A stretch of DNA of 64,000 nucleotides from Lachnoclostridium phytofermentans ISDg (GCF_000018685.1 NC_010001.1:2434001-2498000); one strand, 5' to 3'. Shown: positions 45,036 to 54,907, counted from the first letter of the stretch. Notes: generated from the sequence alone by a model not told the origin. Made by a program: numbers and translations.

Positions 45036-46793
45036 ATGAATTTTTCATTTAAAACTATACGTTCAAAGATTTTAGTCTCATTTCTTATATTGATCATTCC
45101 AATGATTATGATAGCGGCTAGGATATCAATGACTTATACAGAAAACTCCGTTGTTACGAATTCAATGGAATATACATCAGAACTCATTAATCAAATGAAC
45201 TCGGATGTTGATTCTTATATAGGTTACATGGAAAATATCTCTCAATTGGCATTGCTGGATTCCGATGTACATACTTTTTTAAATAGTGATTACGAGGAAC
45301 TAGATAGTAGGCAGTTTGCAAAAGAGCGTGTAATGAATCAATTTGGAACAATTCTAGATTTAAGAAGTGATATAACAAATCTCGCAATTATTGGGACCAA
45401 TGGCAGGTACATATTAAATCGAGGGGAGGATGAGATTAATCCCTACCTAGATGTAAAACAAAAAGAATGGTATAAAAAAGCAATCGCAGGTAATGGAAAG
45501 ATTTATATATCCTCCTCTCATGTACAAAATATTGTCAATGGAAAATACCAATGGGTTGTTAGTTTAAGTAGAGCAATCAAAGACAAAGAAAGTGATGAAA
45601 TGATCGGAGCTCTATTGGTTGATTTAAATTACAATGTTATTAATAATCTTTGCAAAAAAATTAATCTAGGTTATAAAGGTTATATCTTTTTGCTTGATGA
45701 AGAGGGTAATATTATTTATCATCCGAAACAACAACTAATCTATAATGGACTGATCAATGAAAAAACTTTAGAAGTAAAGGAATGTAAGGAAAGCTATTTC
45801 TTAACGGAGGGAACAGATAGAAAACTTTATGTGATTTCTAGGTCAGAGAAAACTGGATGGACAGCGGTTGGAGTTGCCAATGTATCAGAATTATTTTTGC
45901 AAAGAGAACAGACCCAGAGACTTTATCTCATCAGTACGGTGGCTATCCTTCTTATCGCTATGTTACTGTCTATATTGATTTCAAGAGCGATAACCAAACC
46001 AATAAAGAAATTAAGAGATTCGATGAAGGAAGTGGAAAAGGGAAATTTCCATGAGAAGGTAGAAACCTCTGGTAGTGATGAAATCGCAAACTTAGGTAAG
46101 TCGTATAACATTATGATTCAGACCGTTGATGAATTGATGGAAGCGAGGGTAAAAGATCAAGAGCAGAAAAGAAAAAGCGAACTTCGTGCTTTGCAGGCTC
46201 AGATAAATCCGCATTTCTTATATAATACCTTGGACTCCATTGTTTGGATGGCGGAAGAAGGCAAGAATCAAGAAGTGGTAACGATGACAGCTTCTTTAGC
46301 AAAACTATTTCGTCAAAGTATCAGTAATGAAGCAGAAGAATTTACACTTAGGCAAGAAGTTGACTATGTAAGGAATTATCTTGTCATTCAAAAAATGCGT
46401 TATAAAGAACAACTAAATTATGACATTCAAGTTCCGGAATCTATTCTAAACTATTATGTGATTAAATTAATTCTACAACCTTTAGTAGAAAACGCTTTAT
46501 ATCATGGTGTGAAGTATAAGGATGGGGTAGGAACAATCTTTGTTGATGGATATGAAACGGAAAGTACGGTGGTTCTTCAGGTTATCGACGATGGAATTGG
46601 GATGGATGAAGAGGAATTATCACATCTATTTGAAAAAAGAAAGTCTACACATAAAACTAGTCGCGTTGCGATACGGAATATCCATAATCGGATCCAGCTT
46701 CATTATGGTAAAGAGTTTGGTCTTAGTTTTGAGAGTAAAAAAGGCTACGGAACAAAAGTAATGATTACCCTTCCAAAAAAAATGGGTCTATAA
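45036..46793 (+). CDS. YesM-type sensor histidine kinase with Cache domain
   Basis: The 585-residue kinase has a span at about 12-33, a double-Cache-like outer domain (about 35-285, with KEWYKKAIAGNGKIYISSSH), a second span at about 290-312 and HAMP (AITKPIKKLRDSMKEVEKGN). The His-kinase domain follows with ALQAQINPHFLYNTLDSIVW holding the phospho-His, then an ATPase domain with LVENALYHGVKYKDG and DDGIGMDEEEL. It lies 10 bases after the regulator gene. Together with the adjacent membrane-anchored sugar-binding protein it may form a three-part sensor. Confidence 0.94.
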   Translation: MNFSFKTIRSKILVSFLILIIPMIMIAARISMTYTENSVVTNSMEYTSELINQMNSDVDSYIGYMENISQLALLDSDVHTFLNSDYEELDSRQFAKERVMNQFGTILDLRSDITNLAIIGTNGRYILNRGEDEINPYLDVKQKEWYKKAIAGNGKIYISSSHVQNIVNGKYQWVVSLSRAIKDKESDEMIGALLVDLNYNVINNLCKKINLGYKGYIFLLDEEGNIIYHPKQQLIYNGLINEKTLEVKECKESYFLTEGTDRKLYVISRSEKTGWTAVGVANVSELFLQREQTQRLYLISTVAILLIAMLLSILISRAITKPIKKLRDSMKEVEKGNFHEKVETSGSDEIANLGKSYNIMIQTVDELMEARVKDQEQKRKSELRALQAQINPHFLYNTLDSIVWMAEEGKNQEVVTMTASLAKLFRQSISNEAEEFTLRQEVDYVRNYLVIQKMRYKEQLNYDIQVPESILNYYVIKLILQPLVENALYHGVKYKDGVGTIFVDGYETESTVVLQVIDDGIGMDEEELSHLFEKRKSTHKTSRVAIRNIHNRIQLHYGKEFGLSFESKKGYGTKVMITLPKKMGL

Positions 46794-46820
46794 AAGAAAA
46801 GCTCAGGATTGGAGGTTAAA

Positions 46821-47798
46821 GTGAAACATAAGAAGATATTTTTAATCAGTGCTAGTATGTTATTAACGTTAAGTCTTGCGTTCTTTATATACATAAGGAC
46901 TTTAGAAAAGCCGAAACAATACTATATGATTTGCATTCCTAAAGTTTTAGATGATTCCAGTGATTTCTGGAGTGTCTTAGTGGAAGGCGCACAGATGGCA
47001 GCGAAAGAATATGAGATAAAATTAGAGTTTATGGCCCCTGAAAAAGAGGAAGACTATCTGGTACAGAATGAACTTATTGAAGAGGCGATTAAGAGAAAAC
47101 CTGATGTAATATTATTGGCAGCAGCAGATTACGAAAAAACTTACGATGCTGCAAAAGAAATAAAGGATGCAGGGATTAAGCTTATTGTAATAGATTCTGG
47201 TATGAAACAAGATATTGCAGATATTACTGTCGCCACAGATAATATACAAGCAGGAATAAGAATAGGTGCAGTTACTAAAAATTTGGTTCGAAAGAGTGGT
47301 AAAATAGGAGTCATTAGCTTTGTGAAAAATTCGAAGACAGCAATGGATCGTGAAGAAGGACTTAAAATCGGACTGAGTGATGATAGCAATAAAATAGAAG
47401 CTATTTACTATTGTGATTCTAATTATGACAAAGCGTATGATGGTACCGTAGAACTGCTAACTAAGTATCCAGACATTAGCGTTATGGTTGGACTTAATCA
47501 ATATTCAGCGACAGGAGCAGCAAGAGCAATAAAAGATATGTCATTGGAAGCAAAAGTTAAGTTAGTGTGTATTGATAGTTCAATGGAACAAATTCAATAT
47601 TTAGAAGAAGGTATCTTTGAAGCAATGGTAGTACAGAAGCCATTTAATATTGGATATCTAGGTGTTGAAAAAGCGCTAAAGCTTCTAAAAAAAGAATATG
47701 TTCCAAAGCAATTAGATTCTGGCTGTGCTCTAATTACGAAAGATAATATGTTTATTGGAATGAATCAAAAGTTAATATTTCCATTTAAAGAAGAATAA
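46821..47798 (+). CDS. Membrane-anchored sugar-binding protein, probable sensor subunit
   Basis: The 325-residue protein has an N-terminal span (about 5-25) without a lipobox cysteine, followed by a periplasmic-binding-protein type 1 (sugar) domain: SDFWSVLVEGAQMAAKEYEI, VILLAAADYE, VIDSG and IGVISFVKNSKTAMDREEG. GTG at 46821 follows GGAGG and is preferred over TTG at 46809. Being the third gene of the regulator operon and cut off from the transporter by a terminator, it likely senses sugar with the kinase, like XylFII with LytS/YesN in clostridia. The sugar is unknown. Confidence 0.88.
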   Translation: MKHKKIFLISASMLLTLSLAFFIYIRTLEKPKQYYMICIPKVLDDSSDFWSVLVEGAQMAAKEYEIKLEFMAPEKEEDYLVQNELIEEAIKRKPDVILLAAADYEKTYDAAKEIKDAGIKLIVIDSGMKQDIADITVATDNIQAGIRIGAVTKNLVRKSGKIGVISFVKNSKTAMDREEGLKIGLSDDSNKIEAIYYCDSNYDKAYDGTVELLTKYPDISVMVGLNQYSATGAARAIKDMSLEAKVKLVCIDSSMEQIQYLEEGIFEAMVVQKPFNIGYLGVEKALKLLKKEYVPKQLDSGCALITKDNMFIGMNQKLIFPFKEE

Positions 47799-47811
47799 TT
47801 GAATCCTATAG

Positions 47812-47856
47812 AAAAGGTTAAAAGGCTACTTCAAAAGTAGTTTTTTAACCTTTTTT
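47812..47856 (+). terminator. Rho-independent terminator of the sensor operon
   Basis: AAAAGGTTAAAA and CTACTT pair with AAGTAG and TTTTAACCTTTT across a three-base loop, and the stem ends in a T tract. It separates the sensory operon from the transporter operon. Confidence 0.88.
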
Positions 47857-47936
47857 CATAGATTTATCTATTAAAATATACAAATAAATACACTATACTA
47901 TAGAAAAGTTAGTAAATATTAACAACACAGGAAAGG

Positions 47937-49439
47937 GTGAAGACTTTGGATAACGTTATTATTACCATGAAGGGTATTAATAAAGCCTTTTCAGGAGTAC
48001 CAGCTTTAAAAGATGCAAGATTAGAAGTCTGTACCGGAGAAGTACATGCACTTATGGGTGAAAACGGTGCTGGAAAATCGACATTGATGAAGATTCTAAC
48101 TGGAATTTATAGCAAAGACTCAGGGGCGATAATCTATGAAGGGAAAGAAATAGAATTTAAAAATCCACGAGAAGCAAAAGATGCAGGTATTACAATTGTT
48201 CACCAAGAATTGAACATGATGAATCATTTGACCGTTGCTCAAAACCTATTCATTGGCAGAGAGGATATGAAAGGTTCTTTTATCAACGACAATAAAATGA
48301 ATGAGAAAGCACTTGCATTGTTTGATAAATTAAATATTTCGATTAATCCCAAAGAAATTATGGGTAACCTAACGGTTGGAAAACAGCAGATGGTTGAAAT
48401 TGCAAAAGCAATATCAACAGACGCTAAAGTCATTGTTTTTGATGAACCAACCGCTGCTTTAACGGAAGTAGAAATCAATGAATTATTTAAAGTGATTAGA
48501 GACTTAAAGAAAAAAGGAATTGCGATCATCTACATATCTCATCGTATGGATGAAATTAAAGAAATCACAGACCGCGTGACAATTATGCGTGATGGAGAAT
48601 ATGTTGGAACCTTAATTTCTAATGAATGTTGTAAATCAGACATAATTAATATGATGGTTGGACGTGTTATTTATGAAGATCCAAAACAGTTTAGTAATGT
48701 AGAAGAGAATGCCGAGGTTATTCTATCTGTGAAGCATTTGAATGCAGGTAAAATGGTGAAAGACGTTAGTTTTGATTTAAGAAAAGGAGAGATTCTTGGT
48801 ATCTCAGGACTTATGGGTGCTGGAAGAACAGAGCTTGCAAGAGCAATCTTTGGAGCAGATAAGATTGATAGCGGTGAAATCTTTATCAGAGGTGAAAAAG
48901 TTACGATAAAGTCTCCTATGGATGCCGTAAAATATGGGATTGGTTACCTTTCTGAAGATAGAAAACGATACGGAATTATCGTGGAAAAGTCAGTTGCGGA
49001 TAATACTGTGTTGGCTACCTTAGAGCATTATACAAAAGGAATTTTCTTAAAGAATAGGAAAATCCGAGAAGACTCTGAAAAATATATTAAACTACTAAAT
49101 ACAAAAGCTCCATCGGTGGAAGCCTATGTTAAGAATCTTTCTGGAGGAAATCAACAAAAGGTTGTTATTGCAAAATGGCTGATTAGAAACAGCGATATCA
49201 TTATCTTTGATGAACCAACAAGAGGAATTGATGTTGGTGCGAAAAGTGAGATTTACTCCTTGATGAATGAGTTGATTAAAGAAGGAAAATCGATAATTAT
49301 GATATCTTCAGAGCTTACTGAAATTCTTCGTATGAGTGATCGTATTGTTGTGATGTGTGAAGGTAATAAAACAGGTGAGCTATCCATTGAAGAAGCAAGT
49401 CAGGAAAATATCATGCAATATGCAACGCTTAGGGATTAA
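47937..49439 (+). CDS. Sugar ABC transporter ATPase with two ABC domains (RbsA/XylG/MglA type)
   Basis: The protein of about 500 residues has a duplicated ATPase. The first half has Walker A GENGAGKSTLMK, signature LTVGKQQMVEIAKAI and Walker B VIVFDEPTAAL. The second has a degenerate Walker A, GLMGAGRTELAR, signature LSGGNQQKVVIAKWL and DEPTRGIDVG. This is the hallmark of CUT2-class monosaccharide importers. GTG at 47937 and TTG at 47946 are both possible starts; neither has an ideal site, and AAAGGG lies close to the first. It energises uptake with the permease and binding protein that follow. Confidence 0.94.
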   Translation: MKTLDNVIITMKGINKAFSGVPALKDARLEVCTGEVHALMGENGAGKSTLMKILTGIYSKDSGAIIYEGKEIEFKNPREAKDAGITIVHQELNMMNHLTVAQNLFIGREDMKGSFINDNKMNEKALALFDKLNISINPKEIMGNLTVGKQQMVEIAKAISTDAKVIVFDEPTAALTEVEINELFKVIRDLKKKGIAIIYISHRMDEIKEITDRVTIMRDGEYVGTLISNECCKSDIINMMVGRVIYEDPKQFSNVEENAEVILSVKHLNAGKMVKDVSFDLRKGEILGISGLMGAGRTELARAIFGADKIDSGEIFIRGEKVTIKSPMDAVKYGIGYLSEDRKRYGIIVEKSVADNTVLATLEHYTKGIFLKNRKIREDSEKYIKLLNTKAPSVEAYVKNLSGGNQQKVVIAKWLIRNSDIIIFDEPTRGIDVGAKSEIYSLMNELIKEGKSIIMISSELTEILRMSDRIVVMCEGNKTGELSIEEASQENIMQYATLRD

Positions 49440-49453
49440 TTGGAGGGAAAGAA

Positions 49454-50440
49454 ATGAATAAATTAGTTAACAAAATAAAGTCAATCGGAACACAGAAGGT
49501 TGCAGCGCTACTAGCATTAATCGTAATTTATCTATTTTTCTTTCTGATGAGTCCGGCATTTCGTTCCATGAGTACATTAGTCAGCATCTTTGACTCCTCT
49601 TATTATATAGGATTTATGGCAATTGGTGTGACTTTTGTTATTGTAACTGGTGGAATTGATTTGTCTATAGGTACAGTATTAATATGTTCTGCACTTACTG
49701 GAGGGGTACTTTATGAAAAAGGAGTTCCTTTATGGCTGTGTCTCATCATTATCGTTTTATGCGGTACATTCTTTGGATTATGTAATGGAATTATGGTTGC
49801 CATTATGAAACTTCCTGCATTTATAGCAACACTTGGAACCATGATGGTGACAAGAGGGTTAGGTTCTATTATAACAAAGACTAAGAGTATAACATTCCCA
49901 CTTAGAACCTCTAACGATGGTTGGTATAAATCAATTTTTCGTACCGGATCCACAGAGCATTTTCCTTCTGGATTTCCAACAGGTATAATCTTATTACTGT
50001 TATTCATGATCGCAATGACTATTATCTTAACAAAAACAAAGCCAGGAAGATACATATTATCATTAGGAAGTAACAAGGAAGCAACAAGACTATCTGGTGT
50101 TAACATCGTGAAATGGGAGATTTTAGCTTACGTCATAAGTGGTACCTTTGCTGGAATTGCAGGAATTGCATATGCAGCAATCAACTCTACCTTAATGCCT
50201 GGAACAGGTAATGGTTTTGAGCTTGAAGCAATTGCAGGTGTTGTAATTGGTGGTACTTCTTTGGCAGGTGGAGTTGGTACTGTAATTGGTACAATCATCG
50301 GTGTATTCATTATGTGCGTATTGAAAACAGGACTTCCATTCATCGATTTACAACCACATTATCAATTATTGATAACCGGTATTGTATTAATTATTGCTGT
50401 TTACTTAGATGTTAGAAATCGTAAAAGAAAATCTAGTTAA
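49454..50440 (+). CDS. Sugar ABC transporter permease (RbsC/XylH/MglC type)
   Basis: The 328-residue permease has about nine spans and the CUT2 permease marks VTGGIDLSIGTVL and LPAFIATLGTMMVTRGLG. The ATPase-contact loop contains YILSLGSNKEATRLSGVN, and ELEAIAGVVIGGTSLAGGVG is near the C-terminus. It begins 14 bases after the ATPase gene with GGAGGG upstream. It forms the homodimeric channel for a pentose or hexose. Confidence 0.95.
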   Translation: MNKLVNKIKSIGTQKVAALLALIVIYLFFFLMSPAFRSMSTLVSIFDSSYYIGFMAIGVTFVIVTGGIDLSIGTVLICSALTGGVLYEKGVPLWLCLIIIVLCGTFFGLCNGIMVAIMKLPAFIATLGTMMVTRGLGSIITKTKSITFPLRTSNDGWYKSIFRTGSTEHFPSGFPTGIILLLLFMIAMTIILTKTKPGRYILSLGSNKEATRLSGVNIVKWEILAYVISGTFAGIAGIAYAAINSTLMPGTGNGFELEAIAGVVIGGTSLAGGVGTVIGTIIGVFIMCVLKTGLPFIDLQPHYQLLITGIVLIIAVYLDVRNRKRKSS

Positions 50441-50587
50441 AGAATGAACGGAACACCGTAAAGAAAATTTGTTAAAGAATGAAAAGAAAACCGTAAAAAT
50501 AAATCACATTAACTTATTATAGCATTTAACACTTAATTTCGTACGCTTTTAGTTTACATAAAAGCTATTAAAAAGGAGGATTTGTTT

Positions 50588-51658
50588 ATGAGAGCAAAAA
50601 AAGTTATCGCGATTTCCTTGACGGCAGTTATGATGTTAGGTCTACTGTCTGGGTGTAAGAAGGAGGATTCTAATGACAAAGCTACAAGCGGTTCCGGTAA
50701 AGAAATGACGGTTGAAATTGTAGCAAAAGGTTTCCAACATGACTTTTGGCAAGCAGTATTAGCAGGAAGTAAGAAAGCAGAAAAAGAATTCAATGTTAAA
50801 ACAAATTTCGTGGGTCCAGAGGGTGAAGGTGCAATTGCAACGCAAGTAGAACAGATTAACAATGCAATTAATAAAAAACCTTCTGCAATATGTCTTGCAG
50901 CTCTTGATACAAATGCAGCTTTAGATGCACTTAGTCAAGCTAAGTCACAAGGTATTCCAATCATTGGTTTTGACTCTGGTGTACCAGGTGCACCAGAAGG
51001 TTCTGTAAAGGCAAATGCAGCAACAGATAATTATGCAGCTGGTGAATTAGCAGCTACAAAAATGTACGAAGCAATTAAAGATAAGGTAACTAATCCATCC
51101 AATGTTGTTCGTATTGGTGTAGTGTCCCAAGAAGCTAACTCTGATTCCATCATCAAACGTACATCAGGTTTTGTTGACAAGATGAGTTCTTTAATTGGTG
51201 AAAATAACTCCTGCGTAGAAGGTCATGATAAGTATAATCGTAAATCAGATGGTGCGAAAGTTATCATTGAAGTGCGTATTCCAGCAGAAGTTACTGATAA
51301 CGCAGGTAAGACAGAAGCATTAACATTATTAAACAAAGAAGACTTAGTTGCTATTTATGGATCTAATGAATTTGCAGCAAAATGTATTATTAACGCAAAT
51401 GAAGGTTTAAATAAGCTTGGTGAAGGTAAAGTTATCGCAGTTGGTTTTGACTCTGGTGCACTTCAGATTGATGCTATTAAGAATAAGGTATTCTATGGTT
51501 CTGTTACACAAGATCCAGTTTCCATTGGATATAATGCAGTACGTTTAGCTGTTGCAGCAGCAAAGGGTCAGAAAGTAGAAGATGTGGATACTGGTTGTCA
51601 GTGGTATAATTCAGAAAATTATAATTCAGCCGATATTGCACCTTGTTTATATCAGTAA
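50588..51658 (+). CDS. Sugar-binding lipoprotein of the CUT2 importer
   Basis: The 356-residue lipoprotein has signal MRAKKVIAISLTAVMMLGLL with lipobox LSGC, then a type 1 periplasmic-binding domain: FWQAVLAGSKKAEKEFNVK, AICLAALDTNAALDALSQAK, IIGFDSGVPG and VGFDSGALQIDAIKN. TTG at 50582 is too near AAAGGAGG; ATG at 50588 fits. It captures the sugar for the permease and ATPase upstream. It resembles the anchored binding protein at 46821 in fold, so the locus has one copy for sensing and one for uptake. Residues do not reveal the sugar. Confidence 0.93.
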   Translation: MRAKKVIAISLTAVMMLGLLSGCKKEDSNDKATSGSGKEMTVEIVAKGFQHDFWQAVLAGSKKAEKEFNVKTNFVGPEGEGAIATQVEQINNAINKKPSAICLAALDTNAALDALSQAKSQGIPIIGFDSGVPGAPEGSVKANAATDNYAAGELAATKMYEAIKDKVTNPSNVVRIGVVSQEANSDSIIKRTSGFVDKMSSLIGENNSCVEGHDKYNRKSDGAKVIIEVRIPAEVTDNAGKTEALTLLNKEDLVAIYGSNEFAAKCIINANEGLNKLGEGKVIAVGFDSGALQIDAIKNKVFYGSVTQDPVSIGYNAVRLAVAAAKGQKVEDVDTGCQWYNSENYNSADIAPCLYQ

Positions 51659-51684
51659 TACCCTCTTTTAGAATAGAATTAATA

Positions 51685-51725
51685 CAAAAGGGAAGGTTCT
51701 TTAAAAGGAACCTTTCCTTTTGTAT
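51685..51725 (+). terminator. Rho-independent terminator of the sugar importer operon
   Basis: CAAAAGG.AAGGTTC (from 51685) pairs with GAACCTT.CCTTTTG (51708-51722) around a short loop. The 3' arm is T-rich. Confidence 0.85.
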
Positions 51726-51983
51726 GTTGCAGATGCTTCGCTAAGTTTCTGACTATTTAAGTTGGGTTCTTTTTTAGGTGATGAGGTACGAAGTACATTG
51801 CAGCACCACCAACAAAGAAGCGCTCCTCGAATGCTTGAAAAAAAGGTTAGATAAAAAAATAGCAAATATTTAGAGAAAATTACTTCTAAAAATCCTGCTA
51901 TCAAAGTGATTCTTGGTGACATTCTTTACATTTATTAAATCAATGTTTTCTAGACAATATGAAGAAAAAAAACTGATGAAAGC

Positions 51984-52072
51984 GTGTCTTTTTCTATTGA
52001 AGAAGGTGAGTTTGTGGGGCTATCGGACCAAATGGAGCAGGGAAAACAACAATAAAGATGCTATATCGATAA
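51984..52072 (+). pseudogene. Fragment of an ABC transporter ATPase gene
   Basis: The frame GTG at 51984 encodes VSFSIEEGEFVG; after one missing base near 52020, the next frame encodes IGPNGAGKTTIKMLYR, an unmistakable Walker A, and ends in TAA at 52070-52072. No signature or Walker B follows. It is the N-terminal stub of a decayed NatA-type ATPase. The rest of 51726-52326 shows no gene; the serpin promoter lies in its right part. Confidence 0.8.
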
Positions 52073-52326
52073 TAATTCGGTAAGTATCATTGAAAAGATA
52101 CGGCTCTGCAAGGTATAATTAAAATGAAAAGAGCTCTATAAATTGCCAATATAGGAACTAACAGTAATAACAATCGTCTAATCTATTATAATGTATTCCT
52201 ATATTAAAGAAAACTAATCGAAAGCAATCTTGCAAGACAGATTATATCTTACGAAATAATATAATTTTAACAAAACAAAATATATTAAAAGTAAATCTTA
52301 CGAAACAAAATGAAGGAGGGGGTTGT

Positions 52327-53589
52327 GTGTTCCAAATAAACAAATGTTGTTTATATACAATAGTAAGCATCTTAGTATTAATTGCTCTTTTATCTTCTAT
52401 AACTGGATGTGCTAAGAGAATGAAAAGTGCAAACTTGATGAATGATATAAGAACAGAAACAGTAAATAAAAAAACTGTGGATGAAAAATTTATAACTCAA
52501 ACTGCGAATTTTTCAGTGGATCTATTTAAAAAGGCTGTAAAAGATAATGAAAACTCTTTGATATCGCCACTATCTGTATTATTAGCACTTGCGATGACTG
52601 CAAATGGTGCAGATTCCACTACAAAAGAAGAAATGGAATTGTTATTGACAGGTGGGGGTTCTATCGAGGAATTAAATGAATATTTATATTCCTACGTCAA
52701 TCAACTTCCTTCAGAGAAAGATAGCAAATTAAACATCGCAAACTCTATCTGGTTTCGTGACGATGAAGACAGATTCACTGTGAGACAGGATTTTCTTCAA
52801 AAGAACGCTGATTTTTATGGGGCCGATGCCTATAAGGCACCGTTCAATGCTACAACGATTAAAGACATCAATCTCTGGGCTCAAAATAATACAGATGGGA
52901 TGATTGATAAGATTATCGAGAAAATTAATCAAAATGCTATAATGTATCTGATCAATGCTATAGTATTTGATGCAAGATGGAAGAATGTCTACACGAAAAA
53001 TAATATCTTTACCGGAGAATTTACTGCATGGAATGGTACTAAAAGTAATGTTGAAATGATGAATTCTAATGAAAGTTTATATATCAAAGATGAAAATGCA
53101 ACTGGCTTTATCAAAAACTATCAAAATGATCATTATAGTTTTGTTACGCTATTACCAAACAGTGGAGTGTCAATTGAGGACTACATTTCTTCTCTTACAG
53201 GAGAACATTTGTTATCCATCCTAGAGAATACTGAAACAGCCAATGTGTTAGCTCAACTTCCAAAATTTAAGTTCGACTATACCATTGAAATGAAAGATGC
53301 TCTGATTGATCTTGGTTTAAAAACTTCATTTGATTCAAAAAGCGCTGATTTTTCGAATTTAGGTAACTCCTCTGTTGGTAACATCTTCATAGGAGAGGTC
53401 CTTCATAAGTCATATATTAGTGTGGATGAGTTAGGGACAAAAGCAGGAGCAGTTACAATAGTAGACATGAATTGTGGTTCTGCTATGATGGGATATACGG
53501 TTAGGTTAGATCGTCCTTTTATATTTGCAATCGTTGATAATAAAACAAAATTACCAATATTTTTAGGTACTGTGATGGACATTGATTAA
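52327..53589 (+). CDS. Serpin lipoprotein 1
   Basis: The 420-residue protein is a serpin (serine-protease inhibitor) with a lipoprotein signal ending ITGC, so it is displayed on the outer face of the membrane. Serpin marks include NSLISPLSVLLALAMTANGA at about 78-97, NAIVFDARWKNVY, the breach hinge VDELGTKAGA at about 366-375 and the C-terminal DRPFIFAIVDNKTKLPIFLG. The hinge has the small residues needed for loop insertion, so it should be inhibitory. The reactive loop is TIVDMNCGSAMM; with canonical counting P1-P1' is about Gly-Ser, but the loop is two residues longer than in antitrypsin. GTG start with GGAGGGGG. It is a tandem paralogue of the next gene. Confidence 0.93.
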   Translation: MFQINKCCLYTIVSILVLIALLSSITGCAKRMKSANLMNDIRTETVNKKTVDEKFITQTANFSVDLFKKAVKDNENSLISPLSVLLALAMTANGADSTTKEEMELLLTGGGSIEELNEYLYSYVNQLPSEKDSKLNIANSIWFRDDEDRFTVRQDFLQKNADFYGADAYKAPFNATTIKDINLWAQNNTDGMIDKIIEKINQNAIMYLINAIVFDARWKNVYTKNNIFTGEFTAWNGTKSNVEMMNSNESLYIKDENATGFIKNYQNDHYSFVTLLPNSGVSIEDYISSLTGEHLLSILENTETANVLAQLPKFKFDYTIEMKDALIDLGLKTSFDSKSADFSNLGNSSVGNIFIGEVLHKSYISVDELGTKAGAVTIVDMNCGSAMMGYTVRLDRPFIFAIVDNKTKLPIFLGTVMDID

Positions 53590-53644
53590 CATTTGTTTCT
53601 TAAAATAAATAAATCTTACGAAATAAAATAAAGGAGAGGATTAT

Positions 53645-54907
53645 ATGTTTCATATGAATAAGTGCTATTTTCATAGGATAGTATCTATTTTGGTATTATT
53701 TGTTCTCGTATTTTCTATAACTGGATGTGCAATGAAGGTGCAAAGTGCTAACTTGATGGATGGTTTAAAAGCAGAAACAGTCAGTAAAAAAACTATGGAT
53801 AAAAAATTTATTACTCAAACTGCGAATTTTTCAGTAGATCTATTTAAAAAGAGTATGAAAGAAAATGAAAACTCTTTGATCTCGCCATTATCTGTATTAT
53901 TAGCACTTGCGATGACTGCAAATGGTGCAGATTCCATTACAAAAGAAGAAATGGAATTGTTATTAGCAGGAGGGAGTTCTATCGATGAATTAAACGAGTA
54001 TTTATATTCCTATGTTAACCAACTCCCATCAGAGAAAAATAGCAAATTAAACATTGCGAACTCTATTTGGTTTCGTGACGATGAAAATAACTTCACTGTA
54101 AAACAAGATTTTCTACAAAAGAATGCTAATTTTTATGATGCAGCAGCTTATAAATCTCCATTTGATAATACAACAATAAAAGATATTAATTTATGGGTAA
54201 AAAATAATACAGATGGAATGATTAAAGAGATTATCGATAAAATTGATAAAGACACTATAATGTATCTGATCAATGCTGTAGTATTTGATGCAAGATGGGA
54301 GAATGTTTACGTGAAAAATGATATCTCCTCCGAAGAATTTACTGCATGGAATGGTACTAAACGTAAGGTTAAAATGATGAAATCTAATGAAAGACTATAT
54401 ATTGATGATGGAAATGCGACCGGATTTATCAAAAAATATCAAAATGATCAGTATAGTTTTGTTGCGCTATTACCAAACATTGAGGTGTCTATTGAGGACT
54501 ACATTTCTTCTCTTACAGGAGAGCATTTCGTATCCATTATAAAAAATGCTCAAATGACCGGTGTTACAGCTCAACTTCCTAAATTTAAATTTGACTACTC
54601 TATTGAAATGAATGATGCATTGAAAGACCTTGGTTTATTGACTTCCTTTGATATAAAAAGAGCAAATTTTTCTAATCTAGGTAGTTCACCTGATGGTAAC
54701 ATCTACATTGCAGAGGTGCTTCATAAAGCATATATTGATGTGGATGAATTAGGGACAAAAGCAGGTGCAGTGTCAAAAGTAGGAATGAAGACTAAATCTG
54801 CTCCGTTTGAATTCACAGTAAAATTGGACCGACCTTTCCTATTTGCTATTGTTGATAATAAAACGAATTTACCAATCTTTATAGGCACTGTGATGAATAT
54901 TGAATAA
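53645..54907 (+). CDS. Serpin lipoprotein 2
   Basis: This 420-residue protein is collinear with serpin 1 and mostly identical to it by eye, with lipobox ITGC and hinge VDELGTKAGA. Its reactive loop differs strongly: SKVGMKTKSAPFEF, where canonical counting places Lys-Ser at P1-P1', suited to trypsin-like proteases. The genes are 55 bases apart, and both leaders share the word AAATCTTACGAAA before their ribosome sites, so the duplication included the upstream region. They probably guard secreted or surface proteins against different proteases. No protease gene is in the window. Confidence 0.93.
   Translation: MFHMNKCYFHRIVSILVLFVLVFSITGCAMKVQSANLMDGLKAETVSKKTMDKKFITQTANFSVDLFKKSMKENENSLISPLSVLLALAMTANGADSITKEEMELLLAGGSSIDELNEYLYSYVNQLPSEKNSKLNIANSIWFRDDENNFTVKQDFLQKNANFYDAAAYKSPFDNTTIKDINLWVKNNTDGMIKEIIDKIDKDTIMYLINAVVFDARWENVYVKNDISSEEFTAWNGTKRKVKMMKSNERLYIDDGNATGFIKKYQNDQYSFVALLPNIEVSIEDYISSLTGEHFVSIIKNAQMTGVTAQLPKFKFDYSIEMNDALKDLGLLTSFDIKRANFSNLGSSPDGNIYIAEVLHKAYIDVDELGTKAGAVSKVGMKTKSAPFEFTVKLDRPFLFAIVDNKTNLPIFIGTVMNIE

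Noticed and set aside
49711..50106. Minus-strand ORF of 131 codons
   Set aside because: It is antisense to the sugar permease gene, without its own signals.
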